A stretch of 64,000 bases of DNA from Desulfosarcina ovata subsp. ovata (GTDB lineage Bacteria > Desulfobacterota > Desulfobacteria > Desulfobacterales > Desulfosarcinaceae), in NCBI RefSeq assembly GCF_009689005.1, contig NZ_AP021879.1:868001-932000 (forward strand). The letters are read 5' to 3'. The notes beneath the pieces are model-generated. The model was not told the DNA's origin. It made no database searches and saw only the letters and a list, made by a program, of their open reading frames with translations. Made by a program: the position numbers and the translations under genes. Shown here piece after piece: positions 1-9,536 of the stretch. Each line of letters opens with the position of its first letter. Position 1 is the stretch's first letter.

Positions 1-3
1 GCG

Positions 4-225
4 TTATTTGCCATGGTACGGCAGCCCGGTATTTCCTCCGACGTTACCAAAAGCCTGGTCGGCACCATTTTCCATAAGGGGGGGAGATACGGTCAGCAAC
101 TCGCTATTGAAAATGAAATGGTTCCCTTCATGAATTAGCAAGCATTTAATTGAACCCTTCAATGGCATAAACGATCTGGTTTCTTTGGTTTTCCGAATTC
201 TCGGAATGCTCACCTCTTGGTACAT
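4..225 (-). CDS. Short ORF, doubtful gene
   Basis: A 73-codon reading frame at the window edge. I recognise no domain, signal peptide or membrane segment. Its ATG lies directly against the hairpin at 228-257, with no clear ribosome binding site, so it may simply be an open frame downstream of a terminator. Listed only because nothing else occupies this stretch. Confidence 0.15.
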   Translation of the reverse strand: MYQEVSIPRIRKTKETRSFMPLKGSIKCLLIHEGNHFIFNSELLTVSPPLMENGADQAFGNVGGNTGLPYHGK

Positions 226-227
226 AG

Positions 228-257
228 AAACGCCGCCGGATATTTCCGGCGGCGTTT
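228..257 (-). terminator. Hairpin terminator of the PKD/alpha-toroid gene
   Basis: A perfect 13-bp GC-rich stem (AAACGCCGCCGGA, with its complement at 245-257) and a 4-nt loop. It lies about 30 bp beyond the stop codon of the minus-strand gene 287-3145. The stem ends in three T residues on the minus strand, so the U-tract is short. Confidence 0.7.
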
Positions 258-286
258 GGTTTCATCCGGCCGTTTAGCCCTTTCGA

Positions 287-3145
287 TTACGGTGCCAGGG
301 CCGGCAGGTTGTCAACGATATAGTGTTGCCCATTGAAGTCGAACTCCGCTTTCCAGCGCCAATCTCCCGTGGGAGCGATGCGCCGGTTAAGTTGAACTTC
401 GATTTCAGCACTCATCGCACCCGGATCGCATGCCGTCGTTACCACGTCTCCCGGAGCCATGCTGCCCAAGACCGCAGTGTCGTTCAGAATGGTCAAATTG
501 GTGGGCGCCTGGGTTAGGGTCACCACAACATTCTCGGCAACGCCAGTTCCCAGGTTGGAAAAATCCACCACAATGCCATACCGGTAAAGGGTCCTGGAGA
601 TTGCTTCGCGGAAACAGTAATTATAATCCTGAGCATAGACCAGGGCAATCGACACGATGTTGACCTGCGGAGAGGTCTGATCCGTAAGTCCGTGGCTGTC
701 GGTAACCCTCAAGGTGATTGACTGGGACACCGGATTCGGGAACAGCTTCTGGACAACGCTGTAATCGCCGGGTGTGACCGGCGTTCCATCGTCACCGTTA
801 GCCTCATTGTAGTTACCGTCGCCATCCAGATCCCACTCGAAGGAAACGATGCTGTCACCCAGGCAGGAGGGGTTGCCAGCATCGGTACAGGCGTTGGGAT
901 CGTAAGAACTGCTGCCGTCGAATACGATGGTGTCGCCCGGCAGGCCGGCCCAGGGGCCATCGGTCTGGGCTACCGGCGGCACATTGCCGCTGGTCACTTC
1001 GACGGTGGCCGTATCCGTATCGTCCTGCACCGGGTCGCTGTCGTCAATGACCCGCAAAGTCACCGTATAGGTTTCATCCGCGCCGGTATCCGGGTAGTTG
1101 ACATTGGCCGTCAACCCGGTTGCGCCCTCACCGGCACCCGGGGACCCGGCACTTTCCCACCACAGGCCGTCAGCGGCATTGAAATCCCACTGGTAGGTAA
1201 CGATGTTTTGCGCCGGATCCTGGTGGTAAGAGCCAGACCCGTCGAGCATAACATCCTGACCGGCATTGACCGGCCCGTATGGACCACCAGCTTCAGCCAC
1301 TGGAGGCAGGCCGCCAACGGCAGGTGCCAGCATGGCTAGTGCTGCACCAGTGGACATTGGATCCGGAATCGGCAGCCATGTATGGTGATCGTACCAGCGA
1401 TCATTGGCATTTTGATCTCCAACAAGGTATTCGGTGTAAAGGGTTTCCCAATCTCGACCTGCCAAATCGCTTAGGTTTAGATATTTCATTCCTTTATAGA
1501 AGGCGTACATATGGTAGTATGCCCCCAAGTTGCCGTCATCCCCTGCTACGTTCCAATTGTTGTCTAAAAAAGTCAGAGCAGATTGAACATTAGTGTCCGT
1601 CGGCGTATAACCCGTATATTTAAGCATTGCCAAACCGGCGCCAGTTTTGCCGAAGTTTTCCCAACTGCCAGGGTAGTCATAGCCAAATCCCCCGGTGGTA
1701 TCGCCCTGGGTGTAGGCCAGCCAGTCTCGCAACCTTGCTTTGACCTTGGGGTTAATATGGATGTTCCACCGGGTTTCGGCCTCTTCCAACCCCAGCACTG
1801 GCCATTGGGATACCGAGTTATCTGACGATCCATAGTTTCTACTGTACCGCCAACCGTCACCGTTGGGGTTACAGTCTCCCTGATCCGCAATTTCTATTTG
1901 AGCGGCACAGATCGTATACCAAGACTCTCCGCCATTATCAGAGTAACTGACCTCTGTATCATAGATGCCTGGCGCATAAGTGTGTTCCGGGCCGTAGCCA
2001 TAGGCGTAAAAATAATTTACATCGCAATAATCGGGGGCAAAGACGTCCTCGGTACCGTCGCCCCAGTTAATGCGATACATTACTTGGCTACAATCGACGG
2101 TCCGATTATAATTATATGTGTATACATAGTAATCTTGGTAAAGAAATGTACTGCCGCCATCATAACTCCAACCATAAAATTGTCCAAAGTCGTCAGCGGT
2201 TGGACCAAGGTCCGATGCCGAACAAGAATATTCTTGATATCCGCTGGACGAGCTATCAGACTGAGCAAAGGCAAGAAAATCTTTGAGATCGATGGCTACA
2301 TCATGCATATTCATGCCGTTTACAAAGGCATTGAAAGAACTTACCGTTGTGGTCCGAGCTACCTCTTCGCTACAACTATTGGCAATGGCCAGCAGGGCCA
2401 GCCCGACCTCATAGCCCTCTGTCCAACTGCTGCCAAATGCAATACCGTACCCGTCGTTATCCGTGTCCAGATCATCCGATTCCGGATCGCCGGGCACACC
2501 TTCGGGATCGCCGATACATGATTGTTCGGAAAGTTCCACTTCATAGGCATCATTAAACAGCCACCGCAATCCCTCTTGAACCGATTTTTTGTAAATGTCA
2601 TCGTCGTCGGCCTCAAGGTTGTGTTTGTGGTTTTCGAAGGCAATCAATGCCATGCTTGTCGTGGCTACAGGATAGTTCGAACTTGCCCAGACACTTCCGT
2701 TTGCTCCGGGCTCTTCTGCCAAATATAGAGCCCGTAGTCCCCGGTCCACGGCAGAGTTCTTCTGGCGGTTAAGCGTGTCTACGGACAGGGTCTGCATTTC
2801 GATGACCGCACTGTCCATATCCGTGCTGTCGGCCGCATCCCGCACGCTTAGCCGGGCCCAGTTGAGGCCCGATGAGCCGAAGGTTTTGGTAGTGCTGATG
2901 TAGCGGGGATCGGCCACTGCGGCCCAGGCGGTACTAGTGCCGTCGCTGAAGTCCCACATGTATTGGTAGGTGCCCGATACAGCGCCTTCCGCATTGCCGA
3001 ACAGGGTGCGTTCCTCCCCTACCAATGTGTATGCCGATGGAATCGTGGCACCACTGGGCTGGACCCGCACCATGACAGCAGCCATGGCATTGGTGGTCAG
3101 GCATAGCGTTGCTATCAATCCAAAAAACAGAAAAATCTTTTTCAT
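287..3145 (-). CDS. Secreted PKD-domain protein with alpha/alpha-toroid core
   Basis: A 952-aa exported protein. It starts MKKIFLFFGLIATLCL and has a signal peptide ending near residue 23 (AMAA). The ATG at 3145 has GGAAAGGGG upstream and is preferred over a start 33 codons earlier, which would bury the signal peptide. A PKD-like segment (YMWDFSDG, about residues 60-75) is followed by a long helical region with repeats recalling prenyltransferase/squalene-cyclase toroids (for example GGFGYDYPGSWENFG). Two C-terminal PKD domains follow (YQWDF and FEWDLDGDG, about 640-850), then a CARDB/DUF11-like beta domain. No enzymatic motif is evident, so it is probably a surface or periplasmic binding or structural protein. 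A second, shorter alpha-toroid protein lies at 10842-12041. Confidence 0.75.
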   Translation of the reverse strand: MKKIFLFFGLIATLCLTTNAMAAVMVRVQPSGATIPSAYTLVGEERTLFGNAEGAVSGTYQYMWDFSDGTSTAWAAVADPRYISTTKTFGSSGLNWARLSVRDAADSTDMDSAVIEMQTLSVDTLNRQKNSAVDRGLRALYLAEEPGANGSVWASSNYPVATTSMALIAFENHKHNLEADDDDIYKKSVQEGLRWLFNDAYEVELSEQSCIGDPEGVPGDPESDDLDTDNDGYGIAFGSSWTEGYEVGLALLAIANSCSEEVARTTTVSSFNAFVNGMNMHDVAIDLKDFLAFAQSDSSSSGYQEYSCSASDLGPTADDFGQFYGWSYDGGSTFLYQDYYVYTYNYNRTVDCSQVMYRINWGDGTEDVFAPDYCDVNYFYAYGYGPEHTYAPGIYDTEVSYSDNGGESWYTICAAQIEIADQGDCNPNGDGWRYSRNYGSSDNSVSQWPVLGLEEAETRWNIHINPKVKARLRDWLAYTQGDTTGGFGYDYPGSWENFGKTGAGLAMLKYTGYTPTDTNVQSALTFLDNNWNVAGDDGNLGAYYHMYAFYKGMKYLNLSDLAGRDWETLYTEYLVGDQNANDRWYDHHTWLPIPDPMSTGAALAMLAPAVGGLPPVAEAGGPYGPVNAGQDVMLDGSGSYHQDPAQNIVTYQWDFNAADGLWWESAGSPGAGEGATGLTANVNYPDTGADETYTVTLRVIDDSDPVQDDTDTATVEVTSGNVPPVAQTDGPWAGLPGDTIVFDGSSSYDPNACTDAGNPSCLGDSIVSFEWDLDGDGNYNEANGDDGTPVTPGDYSVVQKLFPNPVSQSITLRVTDSHGLTDQTSPQVNIVSIALVYAQDYNYCFREAISRTLYRYGIVVDFSNLGTGVAENVVVTLTQAPTNLTILNDTAVLGSMAPGDVVTTACDPGAMSAEIEVQLNRRIAPTGDWRWKAEFDFNGQHYIVDNLPALAP

Positions 3146-3267
3146 GAAAATCCCCTTTCCATGTCGATGAATCTTTTGTTGTCCAGGCCGGGCCGATCCC
3201 CCAATCGATCCCGATCCGGCAATATCCTCTCTAATCCCTTTCAAAGCTCGTTTTTTTTCCTTCCGGA

Positions 3268-3909
3268 TTAAACACTCCTTTTTTTACGCCGCGTGGCCGC
3301 GACCAGACCGCACAGCCCAGTGCCCAGTAAAAGTAGGGTAGCCGGTTCGGGAACGGGCGCACCCCCGTCATATTCAGTAAAATAGAAGTTGTCGATATGG
3401 AAAAACTCACCGAACCCCAAATCGTCCGGATCATCCCAGATATAAAGGGTGTCAAAACCGGTGGCAAAGGAGACGGAGATGTTGTAGTAATTTTCGTCGT
3501 AGACAGTGAGAGAATTACTGGCGACGATAGACCCTCCCGATACAGCCGCAACGTTCAATGTGGTTGAATCCGGTAAGAAGCTTTCTGCAAGAATATCAAA
3601 AGAGACGCTTTCGAACTCAAAGGCATCTGCAACCGTGGCGCCGATGAATGTGTCGTAGCCGTAGTCGCTGCCAATTCCGCTGGCAAGATAAGCATCGCCG
3701 GGACTCCACCCATCGTCGGTATAGGCATCTTCCAAATAAAGAGGGTCTCCGGCGAAGAAAGAAACGGCAAGGCCGGTGTCTGAGTCTGTGATGGTTGGGT
3801 TAGAAGTTCCAAGCAGTACTTCATCAAACATAATCGTAGCCGAAACGGGCATAGCCAGTAATAGCCCTATCAACACCGCTGACAGGCTTAATAAACATTT
3901 TCGTTTCAT
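3268..3909 (-). CDS. PEP-CTERM sorting-signal protein
   Basis: A 213-aa exported protein. Residues 1-25 form a signal peptide ([20 protein letters not shown]). The C-terminus has the complete PEP-CTERM tripartite signal: [11 protein letters not shown], a hydrophobic helix, then the basic tail RRKKRSV. Such proteins are recognised by an exosortase (EpsH family) at the inner membrane and delivered to the surface or exopolysaccharide matrix. The middle is beta-rich, acidic and cysteine-free, and I cannot assign it a function. AGGAGG precedes the ATG. The gene lies about 120 bp upstream of the PKD protein on the same strand, so the two may be co-transcribed. No exosortase gene is in the window. 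Confidence 0.85.
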   Translation of the reverse strand: MKRKCLLSLSAVLIGLLLAMPVSATIMFDEVLLGTSNPTITDSDTGLAVSFFAGDPLYLEDAYTDDGWSPGDAYLASGIGSDYGYDTFIGATVADAFEFESVSFDILAESFLPDSTTLNVAAVSGGSIVASNSLTVYDENYYNISVSFATGFDTLYIWDDPDDLGFGEFFHIDNFYFTEYDGGAPVPEPATLLLLGTGLCGLVAATRRKKRSV

Positions 3910-4684
3910 TTAGTCATAACCTCCTTGGAGCATTTGTTAAAATCACGGTTCCGGAAAAATTCTACACAATATTCTTTTTCCACCTCCTTTCATTGGTTCC
4001 GCTGTGAGTTGAATGAATCCGATGCGTTGCAATTGTACGCCTATGAAAGAGCATGATCTCACCGTGCATCGTGTGGCACACCACTAAATACCAACAAACT
4101 AAATCTGTCCGTCCAAAGGCCATCTGTGTCTGGCTAATAGGGACTATGTGAGGAGTCACTTGAGTTCAGCAGACGTACCGCAGGGCACCGTTTCAGTTGC
4201 AAGCAACCAAACAGAATGTTCATTTTAATTGTGCACGTGGATCTCAGGCAAGATAAAGCAAATTTAATGCCGGCCGTTGGCACCGTTTTTTTTTCTCTGT
4301 AAAGCATTAGAATCAAATGCTTTTAAGAAATGATGGGTGTTGTTCAGTAATCATTGAACCTCTAAAATATGAAAAATTAGTTATATCGTTGAGAAAAAAT
4401 TTTCCTATCTGCTTGCGGTGTGTGTGGGGTTACACTTGTAACAATTTTAAATAATTAAGAATGTGTTATAGGAATGATTACGATTTTATTATCAGATTTG
4501 ATTGAATTTGAGTAATATGAGTAATATCTCGATAAAATTAGTCAATAATCGTTTAAATATTTAGTGGTGATTGAATGAATCCACGTGTTGGTGTTTTTAT
4601 TATTTTAATCCGAATATGTTTTTGATTCAGTTGTTTACATTTTGTGTCGATTCTTAGGTGCTGCAGCTGTATTAAGGAGAATTA
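3910..4684. other. AT-rich divergent intergenic region
   Basis: About 770 bp with no credible gene between divergent units. It becomes AT-rich after about 4320. Two short dyads are visible: GTTCA/TGAAC at 4342-4359 and the tight dyad GTTACA-CT-TGTAAC at 4430-4443, which could be an operator. I see nothing else in it. Confidence 0.5.
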
Positions 4685-4714
4685 TTGACACAATTTTAGC
4701 ATGCAGGCTAAATA
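4685..4714 (+). promoter_or_regulatory. Possible sigma-70 promoter for the ebo-like cluster
   Basis: A perfect TTGACA -35 box at 4685-4690 with a poor TAAATA -10 box at 4709-4714 (18-bp spacer), about 50 bp before the first plus-strand gene. The -10 match is weak, so this is tentative. Confidence 0.3.
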
Positions 4715-4766
4715 GGCAAACCAAAGTTCCCTTGTGTTCTTCTACTATATAAATAAGGAGCGAACC

Positions 4767-5027
4767 ATGGCCGATCAACATCCAATCCCCAAACTCCGGT
4801 CGCCCAAAACGGGCCCGGAACTGCTGGACATGTACTTTCTTTACGCCCGTTCCCACCTGCTGGAGACGGCCTCCATTCTGGACCGCATCCAGCGGGCGCC
4901 GGATGGCGACAAGGCCTTTGCCGATCCCCGGATCGGGCAGCTGATCGCCGCCTGCGACATCATCAAGGATACTGCCGGCTACCGCGGAGAGCGGTTCCAG
5001 CTTTTGTTTTCTGATCCGGAAAAATAG
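4767..5027 (+). CDS. Small conserved-looking protein, first gene of ebo-like cluster
   Basis: An 86-aa soluble protein starting MADQHPIPKLRSPKTGPELL, with AAGGAG 7 bp before the ATG. An upstream in-frame ATG at 4734 lacks a ribosome site. The sequence is largely helical (ELLDMYFLYARSHLLETASIL) with no cysteine pair or known motif. It is 70 bp upstream of the TatD-like gene and likely co-transcribed with it. It occupies the place of EboA in an ebo cluster but is far shorter than EboA and I do not see similarity. Function unknown; a partner of the hydrolase is only a guess. Confidence 0.6.
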   Translation: MADQHPIPKLRSPKTGPELLDMYFLYARSHLLETASILDRIQRAPDGDKAFADPRIGQLIAACDIIKDTAGYRGERFQLLFSDPEK

Positions 5028-5097
5028 CCGGTTCGGGTACATCCGGATATCAGCCAATCAATCCTTTTTCGAGGACACCGATCCAAGGAGAAGAACC

Positions 5098-5934
5098 ATG
5101 TTTGTCATCGAACCCCATATCCACATGATCGCCCGCACCACCGCCGACTACGAACGCATGGCCCGCATGCACACCGTGGCCTGCTGCGAACCCTCTTTCT
5201 GGGCCGGCTACGACCGCACCTCGCCCGAGGCGTTTTACGACTACTTCACCCATATCACCACCTTCGAACCGACCCGGGCCGCCCAGTACAACATCGACCA
5301 CTACTGCTGGATCTGCATGAATCCCAAAGAGGCCGAGGACGTGGCCTTTTCCCGGGAGGTGATCGCCTTCATTCCCGAGTTTTTGGAAAAACCCAATGCT
5401 TTGGGGGTGGGCGAGATCGGCCTGAACCTGAACACCCCCAACGAGATGACCGTTTTCGAGGAGCAGGTGGAGGTGGCCCTGAAGCACGACGTGCTGATCT
5501 GGATCCACACCCCGCATCTCAAGGACAAGCTCAAGGGCACCCGCATGATGGTGGACTACCTCACGGGCCACGGTGGAATCGACCCCGAGAAGGTCTGCTT
5601 CGACCACTGCGAGGAGCACACCCTGAAGATGGTTCGGGACGCCGGATTCTGGGCCTCCATGACCATCTACCCCATCACCAAGAATTCCCCCGGGAGGGTA
5701 GTGGACGCCATCGAGATCTACGGCCTGGAGAAGATGATGGTGGATGCCTCGGGAGACTGGGGGCCGTCGGATCCCGGCACCCTGCACGACGCCATCTTCG
5801 AGATGCGCCGGCGGGGTCACGATATCCGTAACGTGGAGACGGTGTTCTACAACAACCCCTGCTTTTTTCTGGGACAGAGCGACAAGTTCAAACAGAAACC
5901 CACCGTTCCCCGTCAAGAGGCCTGGGCCGTTTGA
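5098..5934 (+). CDS. TatD-family metal-dependent hydrolase (EboB-like)
   Basis: A 278-aa amidohydrolase-fold TIM barrel. The metal-binding H-x-H is at residues 7-9 (EPHIHM). GVGEIGLN carries the conserved Glu of TatD proteins, followed by IHTPH, DHCEEH and DASGDWG with the barrel His/Asp ligands. TatD relatives act as metal-dependent nucleases or hydrolases. The copy in ebo clusters (EboB) is required for metabolite processing or transport, but its substrate is not defined. AAGGAG lies 8 bp before the ATG. The stop overlaps the ATG of the histidine kinase (TGATG), so the regulator pair is translationally coupled to it. Confidence 0.8.
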   Translation: MFVIEPHIHMIARTTADYERMARMHTVACCEPSFWAGYDRTSPEAFYDYFTHITTFEPTRAAQYNIDHYCWICMNPKEAEDVAFSREVIAFIPEFLEKPNALGVGEIGLNLNTPNEMTVFEEQVEVALKHDVLIWIHTPHLKDKLKGTRMMVDYLTGHGGIDPEKVCFDHCEEHTLKMVRDAGFWASMTIYPITKNSPGRVVDAIEIYGLEKMMVDASGDWGPSDPGTLHDAIFEMRRRGHDIRNVETVFYNNPCFFLGQSDKFKQKPTVPRQEAWAV

Positions 5935-7367
5935 TGACGGCGTTCAACCGGCTGCACCTGCGGATCATGCTGCCCTTTGTCGGCTTGATCGTGGTGGTGG
6001 GGATCGTATCCCTGCTGCTCAGCCGGCACACCCTCGACCGGTTGATGGACCGGCGGCTGGAGGCCCAGTCCCAACGCATCAGCCGGGTGCTGGCCAATGC
6101 CCAGTTCGTGTTCAATCCCGTTTATCTGGCAAAGCTCAGGGACGCCATCGACAGCGACATCGTCGTGTTTGCCGGGGACGGCAGCGTCAAGGCCACCACG
6201 GTTGTGCCGGAAACGGTGGAAACCTTACTGGGGCAGCTCGATCCAGCCCGGCTCTACGAGACGATTTCCGTTTCCAACCAGCAAACGCTGCAGCGGAAGG
6301 TTTTCCTGGACCGGCGCCCGTTTCTGGTCACCGTCCGGACCATGCCCGACCCTGCCGCCGGCGAACAGCCCACGATGCTCTGGGTGCTGGCCGACATGGG
6401 CGACGCCGCTGCTCTGCTGTCCGCCTTTACCGCCCGGATTGTCCTGGTCGGCGCCGGCGGTGTGCTGCTGGTCGTGATTATGGGGTACTGGATCGCCCGC
6501 TCGGTGAGCCGCCCGGTGGATGAGCTGGTCACGGTGACCGAAGCGATCGCCGATGGCCGCTTCGAACGCCAGGCGGGCCTGCCGGCGGTGGCCGAATTGC
6601 GGGTCCTGGCGGAAGCGGTCAACACCATGAGCCGCAGGCTGAGCGAATACCGGGACAAGGTGGCCCAGAGCAGCCGTTTGGCCGCTGCCGGTAAGATTAC
6701 CGCAGCCATGGCCCACGAAATCAAAAACCCCCTTTCCAGCATCAAGATGCTGAGCCAGCTGCTGCGCGACCGGCTGCAGGACGTACCGGAAAACCAGGCC
6801 ATGATTCGCTCGATCCTGGAAGAGATCACCCGGCTGGAACGCATTGTCGGGGACCTGGCCAACCGCATGAAACCCACCGCCCTGGCCCTGGTGTCGACGC
6901 AGATCAACCCGCTGGTCGACCAGCTCCTGCCCTTGATCCAGCCCAAGCTGGCCCATCGAAAAATTCAACTGCAAAAGGATTGCCAACCCGGCCTCCCCCG
7001 GGTTACCCTGGATCCGGACAAAGTCAAGCAGGTGCTCTGGAACCTGCTGCTCAACGCCATGGACAGTATGCCCGCCGGCGGGGTCGCCACCCTCCGAACC
7101 CGCCTGGCCGGCGATTCGATCTGCATCTGCGTGGACGATCAAGGGGAAGGCATTGCCGAGGACCAGCGGGATCGGTTGTTCGATCCGTTCGTGACCACCA
7201 AGCCGGAAGGGCTGGGATTGGGGTTGTCCACCAGCCGTGAGATCGCAGCGGCCCACGGCGGCACCCTGACCCTTGAGAATCTGGCAACGGGCGTTACGCG
7301 GGCCACCTTGCGGCTGCCCCTTCAACCCGACGAGAGCGCTACCGATGGCGACGATACTGATCGTTGA
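5934..7367 (+). CDS. NtrB-type membrane sensor histidine kinase
   Basis: A 477-aa kinase. The first membrane segment spans about residues 11-30 (MLPFVGLIVVVGIVSLLL). A periplasmic sensor domain of about 130 residues follows. The second membrane segment is near 165-185 (VGAGGVLLVVIMGYW), then a HAMP domain. The phospho-acceptor H-box reads AHEIKNPLSS, and the ATPase domain has an N-box (NLLLNAMDSMP), G1 (DDQGEGI), F (FDPFVTTK) and G2 (GLGLGLS). It autophosphorylates on His and passes phosphate to the downstream regulator. The ATG at 5934 overlaps the TatD stop; a TTG one codon earlier is also possible. The kinase C-terminus overlaps the regulator gene by 23 bp. Position suggests it senses a periplasmic cue linked to the ebo-like product. 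Confidence 0.9.
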   Translation: MTAFNRLHLRIMLPFVGLIVVVGIVSLLLSRHTLDRLMDRRLEAQSQRISRVLANAQFVFNPVYLAKLRDAIDSDIVVFAGDGSVKATTVVPETVETLLGQLDPARLYETISVSNQQTLQRKVFLDRRPFLVTVRTMPDPAAGEQPTMLWVLADMGDAAALLSAFTARIVLVGAGGVLLVVIMGYWIARSVSRPVDELVTVTEAIADGRFERQAGLPAVAELRVLAEAVNTMSRRLSEYRDKVAQSSRLAAAGKITAAMAHEIKNPLSSIKMLSQLLRDRLQDVPENQAMIRSILEEITRLERIVGDLANRMKPTALALVSTQINPLVDQLLPLIQPKLAHRKIQLQKDCQPGLPRVTLDPDKVKQVLWNLLLNAMDSMPAGGVATLRTRLAGDSICICVDDQGEGIAEDQRDRLFDPFVTTKPEGLGLGLSTSREIAAAHGGTLTLENLATGVTRATLRLPLQPDESATDGDDTDR

Positions 7368-8760
7368 TGACGAAGAAAACATCTGTTTCGCCCTGGCGAC
7401 CTTTTTAAGGGATCGCGGTCATGCCACCGCGACGGCTGCCACGGCGGAAGATGCCCTCACGACGGTGCGGTCCCAACGGCCGGACATCGTGTTTCTGGAT
7501 GTGCGCCTGCCGGGTCGCGACGGCCTGGCGGTGATCGGCGATATCCATTCGGCCGCCCCGGACACCCAGGTGGTGGTCATGACCGCCCACGGCACCATGG
7601 ACACGGCCATTACCGCCATGCAGCAGGGCGCCTATGACTACCTCACCAAGCCCATGGATCTGGATGCCGTGGGTGATCTGGTGGATCGCATCCTCCAGAC
7701 CCGGACAGCGGAACGGATCGAGGTCCCGGAAAACGATCGGCTGACCGGGCCGGACGACTCGAACACGATCATCGGCAAAAGCCAGTCCATCCAGGACATC
7801 TATAAAATGATCGGCCTGCTGACCACCAATGATGTTCCGGTGCTCATCGAAGGCGAAAGCGGCGTGGGCAAGGAACTGGTGGCCCGTGCGATCCATTTCA
7901 AGAGCCGCCGCAAGGACCACCCGTTCGTGGCCATCAACTGCGGCGCCATGCCCGAGAACCTCCTGGAAACCGAGTTGTTCGGGCATGAAAAAGGCGCTTT
8001 TACCGGCGCGGCCGACCGCAAGATCGGCAAGTTCGAATTCGCCGAACAGGGGACCATTTTTTTGGATGAAATCGGCGAACTGCAGCTGCCCCTGCAGATC
8101 AAATTGCTGCGGGTGCTTCAGGAGCGTCAAATCGTGCGGGTGGGCGGACTGGATGCCATCGCCATTCAGGCCCGGGTGATCGCCGCCACCAACAAGGACC
8201 TTTCCCGGGAGGTGGAGGCCGGCCGGTTTCGGAGCGACCTTTACTATCGGCTGCAACTCATTACCCTCAAACTTCCGCCGCTTCGCGAGCGGCGGGAGGA
8301 CATCGGCCGCTTGACCGACCACTTTATCGCCAAGGCCAATCAGGAGCTGGGCAAGACCATCAGCGGCATTGCGGCCGCGGCCATGGACCGGCTGTTGGCT
8401 CACAGCTGGCCCGGAAATGTCCGGGAGCTGGAAAACGTGATCAAGCGCGCGGCCATCCTCACCCGGGGAGATACCATCGGCATCCACCGCCTGGAGATCA
8501 TGGATTCCCCGGAAAAGACGGTCGGCCCTCAGAGCGTGCCGCTGTCCGTGGAAGCGGCTGCGGCGGCGTGGTTTGCCGCCCGGAACCATCCGGATGGATT
8601 TTCGCCCGGCCGACTGCATGGCGACATCATGGCCCGTGTGGAAAAAACATTGATCCAACAAGCCCTGGCCGCCTGCGGCAACAATCAGGTGCAGGCTTCG
8701 GCGCTGCTCGGCATGAACCGGTCGACGTTGAGAAAGAAGGTGGCCGAATATGCCCTTTGA
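7345..8760 (+). CDS. NtrC-family sigma-54 response regulator
   Basis: A 471-aa regulator with three domains. The receiver domain (about 1-120) starts ATILIVDDEEN and has phospho-acceptor Asp in FLDVRLPG and Lys in TKPMD. The AAA+ sigma-54 activator domain (about 145-380) has Walker A GESGVGKE, the sigma-54 contact loop GAFTGA, Walker B TIFLDEIGEL and arginine-finger region FRSDLYYRL. A C-terminal Fis-type helix-turn-helix ends NNQVQASALLGMNRSTLRKK. It activates sigma-54 promoters after phosphorylation by the overlapping kinase. ATG at 7345 is chosen because the receiver starts there. No convincing -24/-12 site was found nearby, so its targets are unknown. Confidence 0.93.
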   Translation: MATILIVDDEENICFALATFLRDRGHATATAATAEDALTTVRSQRPDIVFLDVRLPGRDGLAVIGDIHSAAPDTQVVVMTAHGTMDTAITAMQQGAYDYLTKPMDLDAVGDLVDRILQTRTAERIEVPENDRLTGPDDSNTIIGKSQSIQDIYKMIGLLTTNDVPVLIEGESGVGKELVARAIHFKSRRKDHPFVAINCGAMPENLLETELFGHEKGAFTGAADRKIGKFEFAEQGTIFLDEIGELQLPLQIKLLRVLQERQIVRVGGLDAIAIQARVIAATNKDLSREVEAGRFRSDLYYRLQLITLKLPPLRERREDIGRLTDHFIAKANQELGKTISGIAAAAMDRLLAHSWPGNVRELENVIKRAAILTRGDTIGIHRLEIMDSPEKTVGPQSVPLSVEAAAAAWFAARNHPDGFSPGRLHGDIMARVEKTLIQQALAACGNNQVQASALLGMNRSTLRKKVAEYAL

Positions 8761-9536
8761 GGCGCGCAGGCGCCGCAGTCTTCCTCGATCGCTGCGGTGG
8801 TCATGGTCCGCAAATATGATACAAATTACACAGCCACTGACATTTTTTGTACAGATTGACCGGAGGAAAACAGCGTGACCCGTTCCCAGCTCAACCTCTC
8901 GACGGCCCCTCGATTTTTCCTGTAGATCCAAAAAAATAAGTGAATACAAATTGTTGGTATGATATTCGGATTGCTGCTGCACGATCGATAGCGATCCTAC
9001 AGCCAAAACATCAAGCTGGTCCACTTTTTGCTTCTAAATTCAGAGCACTTTACCTCTGGGAAAATAATGTGGCACCAACCATTACAACTGTTATCAGAAT
9101 TGGCACGATTTTTCCGTTTGGTGTCAGGAAAAAACTGATACAAAGTTTATAACCAATTGATTATTTTCGATTTCATAAATTTTTAAAAAATTATTTCCTG
9201 ACACCGCAACGAAGCTGATGCCGCCAATATTTTCCGATAAATGAAAATGGGAAATTGCCATAACCAACTAAATATTATTGAAATATGTGCAAATGACTAG
9301 GTGCAGTAGATCAAGTTCTCTGAAATTTGTAGCGAACAGAATAATCCCCTTTTTGTTCCCGGGGCAGCCCGCCCCCAATTACGGGTTGCCCCATTCCCCT
9401 TTCAAAGTGCGTTTCTTTTCAGAAACCCGGGTCGACACGTCGACAGGGGTTTTCCCTATTTCTTCACCATTGATTTCAACCGTAACCGCTTGGGCGGAAA
9501 CCTTGCCTTGGCGGGAGAACCTTCATAGGTGCCGTT
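8761..9536. other. Long gap inside the ebo-like cluster
   Basis: About 775 bp without a convincing gene, AT-rich in the middle. A short frame at 8875-8925 has a good GGAGG and GTG start but stops after 16 codons, so it may be a gene remnant. The only clear structure is the inverted repeat at 9120-9205. The gap separates the regulator pair from the inositol-phosphate-synthase-like gene and probably contains that gene's promoter. Confidence 0.5.
9120..9205. repeat. Inverted repeat GGTGTCAGGAAA
   Basis: GGTGTCAGGAAAAAA at 9120-9134 is repeated inverted at 9191-9205 (14 of 15 matches), with about 56 bp of AT-rich DNA between. It could be a large hairpin, paired regulator sites or a small miniature-element remnant. 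No target duplication was evident. Confidence 0.5.

Noticed and set aside
5050..5916. Long minus-strand frames opposite the TatD, kinase, regulator and inositol-phosphate-synthase-like genes (5050-5916, 6225-7382, 7405-9024, 10179-11141)
   Set aside because: They are antisense shadows in GC-rich coding DNA: low-complexity His/Gly/Gln-rich translations, no ribosome sites, and the plus-strand genes have clear motifs.
9090..9125. TGGCAC-like sigma-54 promoter near 9101
   Set aside because: TGGCACGATTTTTCC has a good -24 half but lacks the GC of the -12 element, and it is more than 400 bp from the next gene.
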